Origin: Bacillota bacterium
GTDB taxonomy: Bacteria > Bacillota > Clostridia > Lachnospirales > Lachnospiraceae
Direction: 5' to 3'
Assembly (NCBI GenBank): GCA_023410575.1
Contig: JAEYPP010000084.1
Span: forward strand, 53,620-117,619
Length of the DNA: 64,000 bases
Under the pieces are notes generated by a model, which worked only from the letters and a program-made list of their open reading frames with translations, was not told the origin of the DNA and searched no databases. The stretch's first letter is position 1, and the number at the start of each line of letters is the position of its first letter. Made by a program: the position numbers and the translations under genes. Shown here in pieces: positions 8,461-15,977 of this stretch.

Positions 8461-8862
8461 GTGAAAAAGAATTTTGTTACTAATTTCTTCTTATGTGGTC
8501 TCTCTGGATGGTGTATGGAATGCTTTTGGACTGGTGTGGATTCTATTCGTAAACACGACAATAGAGAATTACCATGCACAACTTCCATTTGGATGTTTCC
8601 AATCTATGGCATGGCTGCTATCATTGCTCCGATAAGCAAACACATGAAAAAGCGTTGTACGATGACACGTGGTATTATCTATGGTAGTGGCATCCTATTG
8701 ACAGAGTACTGTACAGGAACATTGTTAAAGAAATATAAATGTTGTCCTTGGGATTATAGCAAAGCTAAACTTAACTACAAGGGCGTCATTCGCTTTGATT
8801 ACTTCCCTGCCTGGGTGTTAGCTGGCTTGTACTTTGAGAAATTAGTAAATCGCAAATCCTAA
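8461..8862 (+). CDS. Small CmpB-like membrane protein (putative ABC transporter permease family)
   Basis: The start is a GTG at 8461 after ATAGGAG. The 133-residue protein has about four hydrophobic segments. It has features I associate with the CmpB-like family: FFLCGLSGWCMECFW at the N terminus, PIYGMAA near 56-62, and WDYSKAKLNYKGVIRFDYFPAWVL near the C terminus. Members occur widely in Lachnospiraceae, usually without an ATPase partner, so the transporter label is only a family name. Eight or so cysteines are spread over the protein. The 3' end overlaps the convergent MIF-like gene by four bases. Confidence 0.75.
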   Translation: MKKNFVTNFFLCGLSGWCMECFWTGVDSIRKHDNRELPCTTSIWMFPIYGMAAIIAPISKHMKKRCTMTRGIIYGSGILLTEYCTGTLLKKYKCCPWDYSKAKLNYKGVIRFDYFPAWVLAGLYFEKLVNRKS

Positions 8863-9203
8863 AAATTAAAGCCATTATATCCCCAATTCGAAATCTCCTC
8901 GTATGTAACATACGTATGATCACTTGGTATCTGTAGCTCTTCTTCATAGATAGTGCAGATAGCTTTGGTTAACTTATCATATGCCAAACTATCTGCCTTC
9001 CCGAAAATTTTTACTTCCACAAATGCAATCTTTTCAAAAGCTTTTCCTTTAAAATATAAGGAATACTCATCGTCAAATCCTACCATTAGCCAAGCTTCGC
9101 TCTTTCCAGGAATTGATTCTATTGCTTTTCCAAGTTTCACTTTTATCGATTCTTCCTGCTCTTTTGTAATCTTAACAGTTACTTTAGAATTAATAAATGG
9201 CAT
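8859..9203 (-). CDS. MIF-like tautomerase superfamily protein
   Basis: The sequence begins MPF, so removal of methionine would expose the catalytic N-terminal proline of the tautomerase superfamily. Length (114) and the C-terminal NWGYNGFNF match macrophage migration inhibitory factor homologues (human MIF ends similarly in NVGWNNSTFA). The strand EAWLMVGFDDEYSLYFKG (about 37-54) corresponds to the MIF segment with the invariant lysine region. Bacterial homologues show phenylpyruvate or related tautomerase activity; the physiological substrate is unknown. It is cytoplasmic, with no signal peptide. Confidence 0.85.
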   Translation of the reverse strand: MPFINSKVTVKITKEQEESIKVKLGKAIESIPGKSEAWLMVGFDDEYSLYFKGKAFEKIAFVEVKIFGKADSLAYDKLTKAICTIYEEELQIPSDHTYVTYEEISNWGYNGFNF

Positions 9204-9378
9204 AATTGTCTACCTCCAAATATATTACTAAATTTTTAATTACAATCAATTGATTCTACGTTTCTTTTCTTTCACTATTATACCAAATGAATCCTATATT
9301 ATCCATCTTTTATTGAAACCCAAAGCAATTCATGTTATGATGTTTTATGACAAATTACTTGGAAGGAAGACTGTATTT

Positions 9379-10557
9379 ATGCTAAGGGCTGTACTTTTTG
9401 ATATGGATGGAGTAATTATTGACAGTGAACCGTTACATGCAAAAGCTTTTCAACTTGCAATGAAGGAATATGGGCTTGATCTTAGGGAAGAATACTGTTA
9501 CCAATTTATTGGACGTACTGACCGTGATTTTGCTAAAACTTTAGTCAATGAATATAAATTAAGCTATACTGATGATGATTTACTGAACTCAAAAAATAAA
9601 ACGCTTGCTAAGCTTGAAAGTGAAATAGGCTACCCTGTTATCGACTATGTAAAGGATCTAGTAATCGATCTACATTCACATAACATTAAATTAGCGATTG
9701 CCTCCTCATCTCCTATGGAAGCAATAATGAATACTGCTGATAAACTCGGATTAACTGAATATTTTGATCAATTTGTATCTGGAACTGATTTAAAGCATTC
9801 CAAACCAGCTCCTGACATATTTTTAAAAGCTGCTCAAATGCTTATGGTAGATCCCTCAGAGTGTTTAGTTATTGAAGATTCTTGTCATGGTGTTTGCGCT
9901 GCAAAATCCGCAGATATGACATGCGTTGGGTTTTATAATCCTCATTCAGGTAATCAAGATTTAAGTAAAGCAGATATAATTGTAGAAGGTTTTGCAGAAG
10001 TAGATACACAATTTTTAACACAAATATACTGTCATTCTCATATGGACCCATTTACAATAGCAACCACCGAAAGAATCATACTAAGAGAATTAGCACTTTC
10101 TGATATGAAGGCTCTCTATGAGATTTATCAACAATCTGAAAATAGAAAATTCTTATATGAGATTGGTGATTACCAAACCGAATTGAGTAAACTAGAAGCC
10201 TATATAAAAAATGTTTATCATTTCTACAATTTTGGTTATTGGGGCGTCTTTGATGCAAAGACAAATCAATTAATTGGGCGTTGTGGTATTCAAGCAAATG
10301 AAGTCGATGGGCAAATGGAAATTGAACTGGGTTACTTACTCTCAGAAGATTCAAAAGGTAAAGGCCTTGCCTATGAAAGTGTCCAAGAGGTATTAAAATA
10401 TGCCTTCTATCGACTAGATATTTCACGAATTATTTCCGTTATTGAAACCTCGAATATAAAATCAAGAAATCTAGCCCTTAAGCTTGGCATGAAACTAGAA
10501 AAAATCATATTGCATAAACAAGTTAAATGTGAAGTTTATGTAATAACAAAGAATTAA
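9379..10557 (+). CDS. HAD-family phosphatase/phosphomutase fused to GNAT N-acetyltransferase
   Basis: The start chosen is the ATG at 9379, which begins the HAD fold directly (MLRAVLFDMDGVIIDSEP). A longer frame from 9250 has no homologous content. Residues 1-215 form a beta-phosphoglucomutase-like HAD domain: nucleophile D8 and acid D10, a serine motif (ASSSP near 112), lysine motif (HSKPAPDIF near 141-149) and VIEDS near 164-168. A GNAT domain of the RimJ/RimL type runs from about 232 (ERIILRELALSDM) to the end, with the acetyl-CoA loop GYLLSEDSKGKGLA and NIKSRNLALKLGMKLE. There is one continuous frame and no internal ribosome binding site, so it is a fusion. The two reactions may act on one metabolite or in damage control; substrates are unknown. 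Confidence 0.85.
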   Translation: MLRAVLFDMDGVIIDSEPLHAKAFQLAMKEYGLDLREEYCYQFIGRTDRDFAKTLVNEYKLSYTDDDLLNSKNKTLAKLESEIGYPVIDYVKDLVIDLHSHNIKLAIASSSPMEAIMNTADKLGLTEYFDQFVSGTDLKHSKPAPDIFLKAAQMLMVDPSECLVIEDSCHGVCAAKSADMTCVGFYNPHSGNQDLSKADIIVEGFAEVDTQFLTQIYCHSHMDPFTIATTERIILRELALSDMKALYEIYQQSENRKFLYEIGDYQTELSKLEAYIKNVYHFYNFGYWGVFDAKTNQLIGRCGIQANEVDGQMEIELGYLLSEDSKGKGLAYESVQEVLKYAFYRLDISRIISVIETSNIKSRNLALKLGMKLEKIILHKQVKCEVYVITKN

Positions 10558-10614
10558 GTGCGTTGAAATATAGATATACGACATTATGGCGGTGAGTTAA
10601 AGAATGATATTATA

Positions 10615-10664
10615 AAAGAAGGTCATAACAGAGGATGTGCGCTTCCTATGTTATGACTTTCTTT
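10615..10664 (+). terminator. Terminator after the HAD-GNAT gene
   Basis: AAAGAAGGTCATAACA pairs with TGTTATGACTTTCTTT, a 16-position stem with one imperfect pair. An inner AGGA/TCCT stem extends it. Confidence 0.85.
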
Positions 10665-10718
10665 AGCAAGTTTATCTAACAAAAGATGAATAAATCATCC
10701 TATGGCTAGCTAAAATAA

Positions 10719-11090
10719 TTATTTTTTAGGATTAGGTGTAACGTTGTTATTGTTGTTATTCATGTTATCACCATTAGTATCTTCGATCACATTACCAACA
10801 GCTCCACCAACGCCATTATTTGTACCACCATTACCATTTGTACCATTTGTTCCATTTGTTCCATTTGTACCATTAGTTCCATTAGTTCCTTGTGTTCCTG
10901 TTCCCTGTCCTTGTGTACCTGTTCCATTACCAGTACCAGTACCAGTACCGTTATTTACATCCTGACCTGTAGTTGAGTTAGGACTTCCTGTACCATTATT
11001 GGTACCATTATCAGTATTATCTCTTGTACATGCTGTCATTGCAAATATTAACGAGCATACAGCAATAAAAGTAATTAATCTTTTTCTCAT
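10719..11090 (-). CDS. Lipoprotein with Asn-Gly-Thr repeat region
   Basis: The protein has 123 residues. A lipoprotein signal peptide ends in the lipobox MTAC (C21). The rest is low complexity: GTGTGNGTGTQG, then six or more tandem NGT triplets, then NGGTNNGVGG. A short less-repetitive tail (AVGNVIEDTNGDNMNN) follows. The DNA has a 9-base-like repeat (CCATTTGTA/T) at about 10832-10889, so length may vary between strains by slippage in multiples of three. No enzymatic domain is seen. It probably coats the outer face of the membrane. Confidence 0.8.
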   Translation of the reverse strand: MRKRLITFIAVCSLIFAMTACTRDNTDNGTNNGTGSPNSTTGQDVNNGTGTGTGNGTGTQGQGTGTQGTNGTNGTNGTNGTNGTNGNGGTNNGVGGAVGNVIEDTNGDNMNNNNNNVTPNPKK

Positions 11091-11184
11091 AGAACACTCC
11101 TCCTATTAAATTGTTATATGGTCTTCTTTTAAGACTCATTCAACTTTACTAGGTTAGTATCCCACTTCTATATCCATTTATTCA

Positions 11185-11976
11185 TTACTTTCCTTTGATT
11201 TTAAAAGATTTTACAAATTCTTTCTTATTTTCTTTTACTTGTAAGGATTCACAAATCTTACTAATTGTCTTATTATGAACAAATAGCTCAGATGTACTTA
11301 ATCTATTCTGAAATTCATAATTCAATTTCAGATTATGTTCAACTATCTCAGGAAAATGCACATAAATCATAGAATAACACCATGCAATTGCCATATTTAC
11401 ATAATAATGATTGCTTTTTATCCTTAAGAGCTTCTCATTAATCGTATTAACATATTTCTCGTTAATGTAATATATTAACCACATTACGATTACATATCGT
11501 ATCGTAAATTCTTTTCCTTCGTCAACAATAAGAAACGATGCTTCTTGATATTCTATAGAAGGAGTCGTGGATTTCGTATTCGTTTCTAACAAGTCAAGTA
11601 ACATCTTAAAAATCTGTTCTGGCTCTCTAGTAGCTATTTTTAAAGAGGTACAAAAAGAATCACAGATTGACCAATTATCAATATATAAAAGAAATTTCTG
11701 TACCCAATGCAAGATTTCTTCCATTGGATATTGTGATTCCTCCATAAGACCAATTACGAATCCCATTAGCATAGTTTCTTCAAAAAACTCATGCCGCACT
11801 TGGACCAAATATTCTCGAACATCACCTTTACTAATCTGCCTTGCTATCTTGCGAAGGTTAGGCAAACGAATTCCACGAACGGAAGAAATTCCTGGTAAAA
11901 GAGAACTTGAAAATGATGCATAGGACTCTTCCTGTAATGCATTAAGTTGATTCATTAGTCGTTCATAATCATACAT
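11185..11976 (-). CDS. AlkD-like DNA glycosylase (DNA alkylation repair protein)
   Basis: The 263-residue protein is all helical, as expected for the HEAT-like AlkD fold. The motif IDNWSICDSF (near residue 98-107) matches the DNW-xxx-D element that carries the catalytic Trp and Asp of AlkD. An arginine lies further on in EFTIRYVIVMW, where AlkD has its third active-site residue. The family removes positively charged alkylated bases. It is the third gene of a minus-strand series after the radical SAM and TIGR03915-type genes, with a 34-base gap, so it probably shares their SOS-type promoter. The start ATG has a GTGAGGAAC site. Confidence 0.88.
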   Translation of the reverse strand: MYDYERLMNQLNALQEESYASFSSSLLPGISSVRGIRLPNLRKIARQISKGDVREYLVQVRHEFFEETMLMGFVIGLMEESQYPMEEILHWVQKFLLYIDNWSICDSFCTSLKIATREPEQIFKMLLDLLETNTKSTTPSIEYQEASFLIVDEGKEFTIRYVIVMWLIYYINEKYVNTINEKLLRIKSNHYYVNMAIAWCYSMIYVHFPEIVEHNLKLNYEFQNRLSTSELFVHNKTISKICESLQVKENKKEFVKSFKIKGK

Positions 11977-12010
11977 GATAGTTCCTCACTACTAGTTAAG
12001 ATATCATTCC

Positions 12011-12796
12011 TTATATACTCTTTCTTTGAAATTCAGTCATATATTTTCTATAATGAAGTGCAACATGATTGCGCTGTAGAGCATAATTCTCTCTCTCTTT
12101 TATTGCGATTGAGTCAAAAAAGGCTCTCCATAACACTTCATAATCTTGCTGACTCTGCGTCATTGTCAAAAGATGATTCACCTCTTCTTCGCTTAGATAA
12201 ACCAAAAACCAAGAACTATGAGCTTGATGAATGGTAGCTAATCTTCGTTTTACATCAAGTATCATAAAGTTTTCTGATTCTAGGCGATCTGCAAAATGAG
12301 GTGTAATTAATTCTACCACATTGTTCTTAGGCTCAATCTTTGCTAAAAGGACTTTATTATCAAGTTCTTGAAATCTGAGAAATTCTTGATAATAGTAGGC
12401 ATCTTTACCTACTTTACGATTCAAGTCAAAAATTTCTTGTACATATTGATCTGAAAGATGGTCAACTATCTTAGGCCCCATTGCAAACCCTCGAACAAGA
12501 AAATGGTAAATACTATTCGCCTTTCTAGAATCATTAGATAGTGCCGTACGTACCACCATCTGGTAGGCTTGTGGAGATATCTTCTTTCGAATCGATTCTG
12601 CTACCCTATCGGCTAGAACACTATCTTTTTCTACCTTAATATATTCACTAAATAATTCTAAATTCGATACACTATCGTCATTCATAACTTCAAGTTTGAT
12701 ATATTCATGCCCATACTTGGCAGCCCAAGCAACATAAACAGCAGTGAATATACCTTCTACACTATCCTCACATTGATAGATTCGTATTGTTTTCAC
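12011..12796 (-). CDS. TIGR03915-type DNA metabolism protein
   Basis: The start is a GTG at 12796 after GGGAGAA, 21 bases past the stop of the radical SAM gene. The protein (261 aa) opens with TIRIYQCEDSVEGIFTAVYV, the typical start of the family found next to TIGR03916 radical SAM proteins. It also has RKANSIYHFLVRGFAMGP near 91-108, LDNKVLLAKIEP and the segment around HFADRLESENFMILDVKR near 165-182. In many genomes this domain is fused to, or adjacent to, a uracil-DNA glycosylase superfamily domain. Here it stands without one. The biochemical role is unknown; linkage points to DNA repair or modification. Confidence 0.82.
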   Translation of the reverse strand: MKTIRIYQCEDSVEGIFTAVYVAWAAKYGHEYIKLEVMNDDSVSNLELFSEYIKVEKDSVLADRVAESIRKKISPQAYQMVVRTALSNDSRKANSIYHFLVRGFAMGPKIVDHLSDQYVQEIFDLNRKVGKDAYYYQEFLRFQELDNKVLLAKIEPKNNVVELITPHFADRLESENFMILDVKRRLATIHQAHSSWFLVYLSEEEVNHLLTMTQSQQDYEVLWRAFFDSIAIKERENYALQRNHVALHYRKYMTEFQRKSI

Positions 12797-12817
12797 TTTT
12801 ATTCTCCCAATTCCTTT

Positions 12818-14395
12818 TTAAGAACTCGATATCAACTGAATCTGCTGAGATGATGGTAATTGTATGCTCTGGTGGTCAAATAAGGACAACTGCTCGTAAG
12901 ACAATCCATCTGCAGCAAGGTTTCTTGGTAATCGTTCTTTTACTCCTATCATCTGATTGGTAATATAGTTTTCTTCTAGCTTCGTAGGATACATCATCTG
13001 CCCATTACAAGTAATAAAATATACTGCTCTCTTTAAGACAACTCCCATCTTCTTTAAGTCTTCAAATCGAAGTTTAGCCGTCTGTCTTGCTTTTACAATT
13101 CGACTAGCTGATTTGGGGCCAAGACCAGGTACCCGAAGTAATGTAAAGTAATCCGCTTTGTTGACTTCGATTGGAAATTGATCTAGATGCCCAATCGCCC
13201 AGTTGCACTTAGGATCTAAAAATACATTAAAATTAGGACGTTCCTTTGTTAATAATTCCTTTGCTTCAAACCCATAATATCGTAATAACCAGTCTGCTTG
13301 ATAAAGTCGATGTTCTCGTAATAAAGGCGGGCCACCTGGTAATGCAGGTAATGCACTATCGTCATTCACGCGAATAAAAGCAGAATAGAACACTCTCTTT
13401 AAGTCAAACTTCTGATATAATGCCTCAGTAACTGCCATAATCTCATAATCGCTCTCTGGTGTTGCTCCAATAATCATCTGAGTACTCTGACCTGCTGGAA
13501 CAAAGCCACGATTGCCACCAAATTGATGGATTTTTGTCAATGCATGTGTTGTGCTTGTAATCACTTTGCTAGAATCCTCTTCTTCCCAACCTGTCAAAAT
13601 TCTCTTTCTGATTCCATCACTTCTTTGAAATTGTTTCTCTTGAAGAAGCGATTGCTTTTGACTTATATTATAAGCTGCATCTTCTGCTCGCTTTTGTTCA
13701 ATCGATTTGCCTTCCATTTGTCTTCTTGTGTGCCAATATTGACCTTTATTACCGCCCATCATTCCAAAGGATTGCTGGCTTTCTTCAATACCTGATTGAA
13801 TCTGACGAATCGGATTTAAAATATGTTTTCGATTCTTATGAGGGGCTAGCTGTTTTAATCCTTCTGCTGTAGGTAACTCAAGATTGATGCTCATACGATC
13901 TGCATACCATCCAACCATCTCGACTAATTCAGGATCAGCTCCTGGAATAGCTTTACAGTGAATATAGCCATTAAAATGGTACTGGGTTCTTAACATCTGT
14001 AACGTTCGTCCGATGAGTTCCATCGTATAGTTCGGTGTCTGAATAATTCCGGAGCTTAAGAATAGGCCTTCAATGTAGTTTCTTCGATAGAATTCCATTG
14101 TAAGACTACACACTTCCTCCGGTGTAAAGGTAGTACGTGGTACGTCATTCGATACACGATTAATACAATATTTACAATCATAGATGCATTCATTCGTAAA
14201 TAATATCTTTAACAATGAAATACATCTACCATCTGCAGCAAATGCATGACATAATCCACCTGCCACAGCATTACCAATCATCCCTTCCTTGCCTTTTCGA
14301 TCAACACCACTAGAAGTACAAGCAACATCATACTTCGCTGCGTCTGCAAGGATGGATAGTTTTTGCTCTATTGTCATCGTATCTGAAATAACCAT
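12818..14395 (-). CDS. Putative DNA modification/repair radical SAM protein (TIGR03916 type)
   Basis: The 4Fe-4S binding motif is CIYDCKYC (C70, C74, C77), preceded by KILFTNE. Typical family features follow: SINLELPTAEGLKQLAPHK near 170-188, GGNRGFVPAGQSTQMIIGATPESDYEIM near 290-320, and YSAFIRV. The C-terminal region has a helix-hairpin-helix DNA-binding element, LLRVPGLGPKSASRIVKAR, near 416-434. Residues about 217-285 form a polar Gln/Lys-rich insertion that seems longer than in the family members I know. It is the first gene of the putative SOS operon. The reaction is not established for this family; a DNA base or nucleotide substrate is inferred from HhH and neighbours. Confidence 0.85.
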   Translation of the reverse strand: MVISDTMTIEQKLSILADAAKYDVACTSSGVDRKGKEGMIGNAVAGGLCHAFAADGRCISLLKILFTNECIYDCKYCINRVSNDVPRTTFTPEEVCSLTMEFYRRNYIEGLFLSSGIIQTPNYTMELIGRTLQMLRTQYHFNGYIHCKAIPGADPELVEMVGWYADRMSINLELPTAEGLKQLAPHKNRKHILNPIRQIQSGIEESQQSFGMMGGNKGQYWHTRRQMEGKSIEQKRAEDAAYNISQKQSLLQEKQFQRSDGIRKRILTGWEEEDSSKVITSTTHALTKIHQFGGNRGFVPAGQSTQMIIGATPESDYEIMAVTEALYQKFDLKRVFYSAFIRVNDDSALPALPGGPPLLREHRLYQADWLLRYYGFEAKELLTKERPNFNVFLDPKCNWAIGHLDQFPIEVNKADYFTLLRVPGLGPKSASRIVKARQTAKLRFEDLKKMGVVLKRAVYFITCNGQMMYPTKLEENYITNQMIGVKERLPRNLAADGLSYEQLSLFDHQSIQLPSSQQIQLISSS

Positions 14396-14423
14396 AAAAC
14401 CCTACCATCCTTCTTAAAAAATT

Positions 14424-14437
14424 CGAACTTATGTTCG
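14424..14437. promoter_or_regulatory. LexA/SOS box
   Basis: CGAACTTATGTTCG is a perfect CGAAC-N4-GTTCG palindrome, the Firmicute LexA (DinR) operator. It lies just downstream of the -10 of the repair-operon promoter, about 29 bases before the start codon, where a bound repressor would block initiation. Confidence 0.85.
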
Positions 14438-14442
14438 TTTTC

Positions 14443-14471
14443 ATTATAGCATTCGTTCATTCAAATTGCAA
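14443..14471 (-). promoter_or_regulatory. Promoter of the radical SAM/TIGR03915/AlkD operon
   Basis: On the minus strand TTGCAA (-35, 14466-14471) and TATAAT (-10, 14443-14448) are spaced by 17 bases, and the -10 is extended (TGCTATAAT). The SOS palindrome follows at about the start site. Confidence 0.75.
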
Positions 14472-14586
14472 ACATTTTTATTAATGTATAATAATAACTT
14501 TTGTTTATCAGTTGCGTTTCGAAGTAACCTAAAGCGAAGCATTTTATATCATATTAACGTCAAGTAGTTAGTCTATGATATAAAAA

Positions 14587-14636
14587 TTACAGAGTAGCAC
14601 TTGTAATCTCAAAGATTAACAATAACTACTCTGTAA
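14587..14636 (-). terminator. Terminator after the small membrane-protein gene
   Basis: TTACAGAGTAG pairs with CTACTCTGTAA (11 bp). On the minus strand a TTTTTAT run follows. It isolates the gene at 14673 from the SOS promoter. Confidence 0.8.
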
Positions 14637-14672
14637 CAAGTTAAATTAACTAGAAGCACACTTTCGTTCGAA

Positions 14673-15008
14673 TCAGCAATAATAGAAATAGGCTAGAACC
14701 AATATTCCAGTAACGATAAGCGCTGCTAATAAAGAGTATGCGTAGTTCTTTCTTTTTGAAACTGACATATCAATTGCCGCTGTATACTCATCATCAGCAC
14801 CCGTAGAACCAAATTGGAATTCTACTTCAGTATCTCTACTGTTTTCCTTATTATCTTTACTTCCTTCTATCGCGTCATCTATATTGTATGAGTTATCATT
14901 AGCATAATCGTCATATTGCTTATTAAGAAACATATCCCCGCCCTGTATATGAGGCTCATAATTTCGTTCAATTGGCATCCCCTTTACATTGTCCTCATTA
15001 TTTACCAT
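14673..15008 (-). CDS. Small C-tail membrane protein, unknown function
   Basis: The 111-residue protein starts behind a TAGGAGGAATAAAC site. The first 85 residues are acidic and polar (many Asp, Asn, Glu). One hydrophobic segment near 92-109 is preceded by SKRKNYAYS, and the last residue is Cys after YFYY. It would be a single-pass protein with the polar part in the cytoplasm by the positive-inside rule. No family is recognised. Confidence 0.7.
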   Translation of the reverse strand: MVNNEDNVKGMPIERNYEPHIQGGDMFLNKQYDDYANDNSYNIDDAIEGSKDNKENSRDTEVEFQFGSTGADDEYTAAIDMSVSKRKNYAYSLLAALIVTGILVLAYFYYC

Positions 15009-15188
15009 TGTTTATTCCTCCTAAAACATATATTTTACTAGAACTAGCTTAACCAATTACTGGATAAATAATACATTCAATGTTCTTACATAAAACTTGG
15101 AGAATTCATTCGCATAAGCTACATCTTTTTTGCAATCTTCGCTAGCAACTTGTGAGTGTTTCAGTTTTCAAGAAACTCTATAGCATGA

Positions 15189-15857
15189 TCAAAATGACGC
15201 TTTCAATAAAAACAGTAACTTTTCTTGTAAGGCATAATATGAATACGCTTCATTTACTACTTCATATCCAAAGATAGCATCGAATTCTACTGGTGTTATT
15301 GATGCTTGTAATACTCTTAACGAGGCATCAATATAATCCTCTTTTGTATACTCAAACATCTTTTGTGCAGACAATTCTGTTATTGGATCAAAACTGTACT
15401 TGCCATCCGTGTAACTAATAGCTTGATTTCCTAAGCAAGCTGCAACATAAAATAAGATAATTGATACTTTATCATTAGTTGCAAGAAAATCTTCTGGTCC
15501 GACTAACCCAAAGTCTTCTGGTATATATCCATAGGACACTAATACCTCACAATCCGTTATTAAGCATTCTCGTATCATTTCCCAAATCCTTGTTGTAACT
15601 AACTTATCCCCTGTACCAGCAATTGCTGTATCCACCTTCTCCTTAGCAATCATAATAAACTCTGTATTCTTATTATCACTAACGACTTCTTTATGGATTA
15701 GACTTTGATAAGGATTCACGTCAGGAATAGAAATCGAAAATACAGTTGAGTAATCATCATAAAGAGGACTAAAAAACTGAATTATTCTAGTATTGCACGC
15801 TGTTAAACAAACACAACAACATGAACATAAGAATATAATAATTCCTCGATGCCGCAT
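15189..15857 (-). CDS. Putative lipoprotein, unknown function
   Basis: The 222-residue protein has a signal peptide with lipobox LTAC (C21) and four other cysteines within its hydrophobic core (C11, C13-C15, C17). The mature part is acidic with no motif I recognise; it contains TEFIMIAKEKVDTAIAGTG and FDAIFGYEVVNEAYSYYALQ. Its content suggests an alpha-helical extracytoplasmic protein. It is flanked by a gap on each side and appears monocistronic. Confidence 0.7.
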   Translation of the reverse strand: MRHRGIIIFLCSCCCVCLTACNTRIIQFFSPLYDDYSTVFSISIPDVNPYQSLIHKEVVSDNKNTEFIMIAKEKVDTAIAGTGDKLVTTRIWEMIRECLITDCEVLVSYGYIPEDFGLVGPEDFLATNDKVSIILFYVAACLGNQAISYTDGKYSFDPITELSAQKMFEYTKEDYIDASLRVLQASITPVEFDAIFGYEVVNEAYSYYALQEKLLFLLKASF

Positions 15858-15919
15858 AAAACCTCTCCATCATACCTAATTAATACATGCTTATTATTAA
15901 TTTCATTATATAGAACCTA

Positions 15920-15953
15920 AAAAGAGACTGTCGCTAAATGCGATAGTCTCTTT
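15920..15953 (-). terminator. Terminator after the transmembrane chemoreceptor gene
   Basis: AAAGAGACTGTCGC pairs with GCGATAGTCTCTTT around a TAAAT loop. It lies 25 bases past the receptor stop on the minus strand. Confidence 0.85.
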
Positions 15954-15977
15954 AAACAAGTAAGATAACTTACCTTC

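Noticed and set aside
9250..9378. N-terminal extension of the HAD-GNAT protein
   Set aside because: The added residues resemble no domain, while the HAD fold begins exactly at the ATG at 9379.
10744..10965. Rightward frame rich in Pro/Val opposite the repeat lipoprotein
   Set aside because: It is the antisense of the NGT repeats; a signal peptide and lipobox are only present in the leftward frame.
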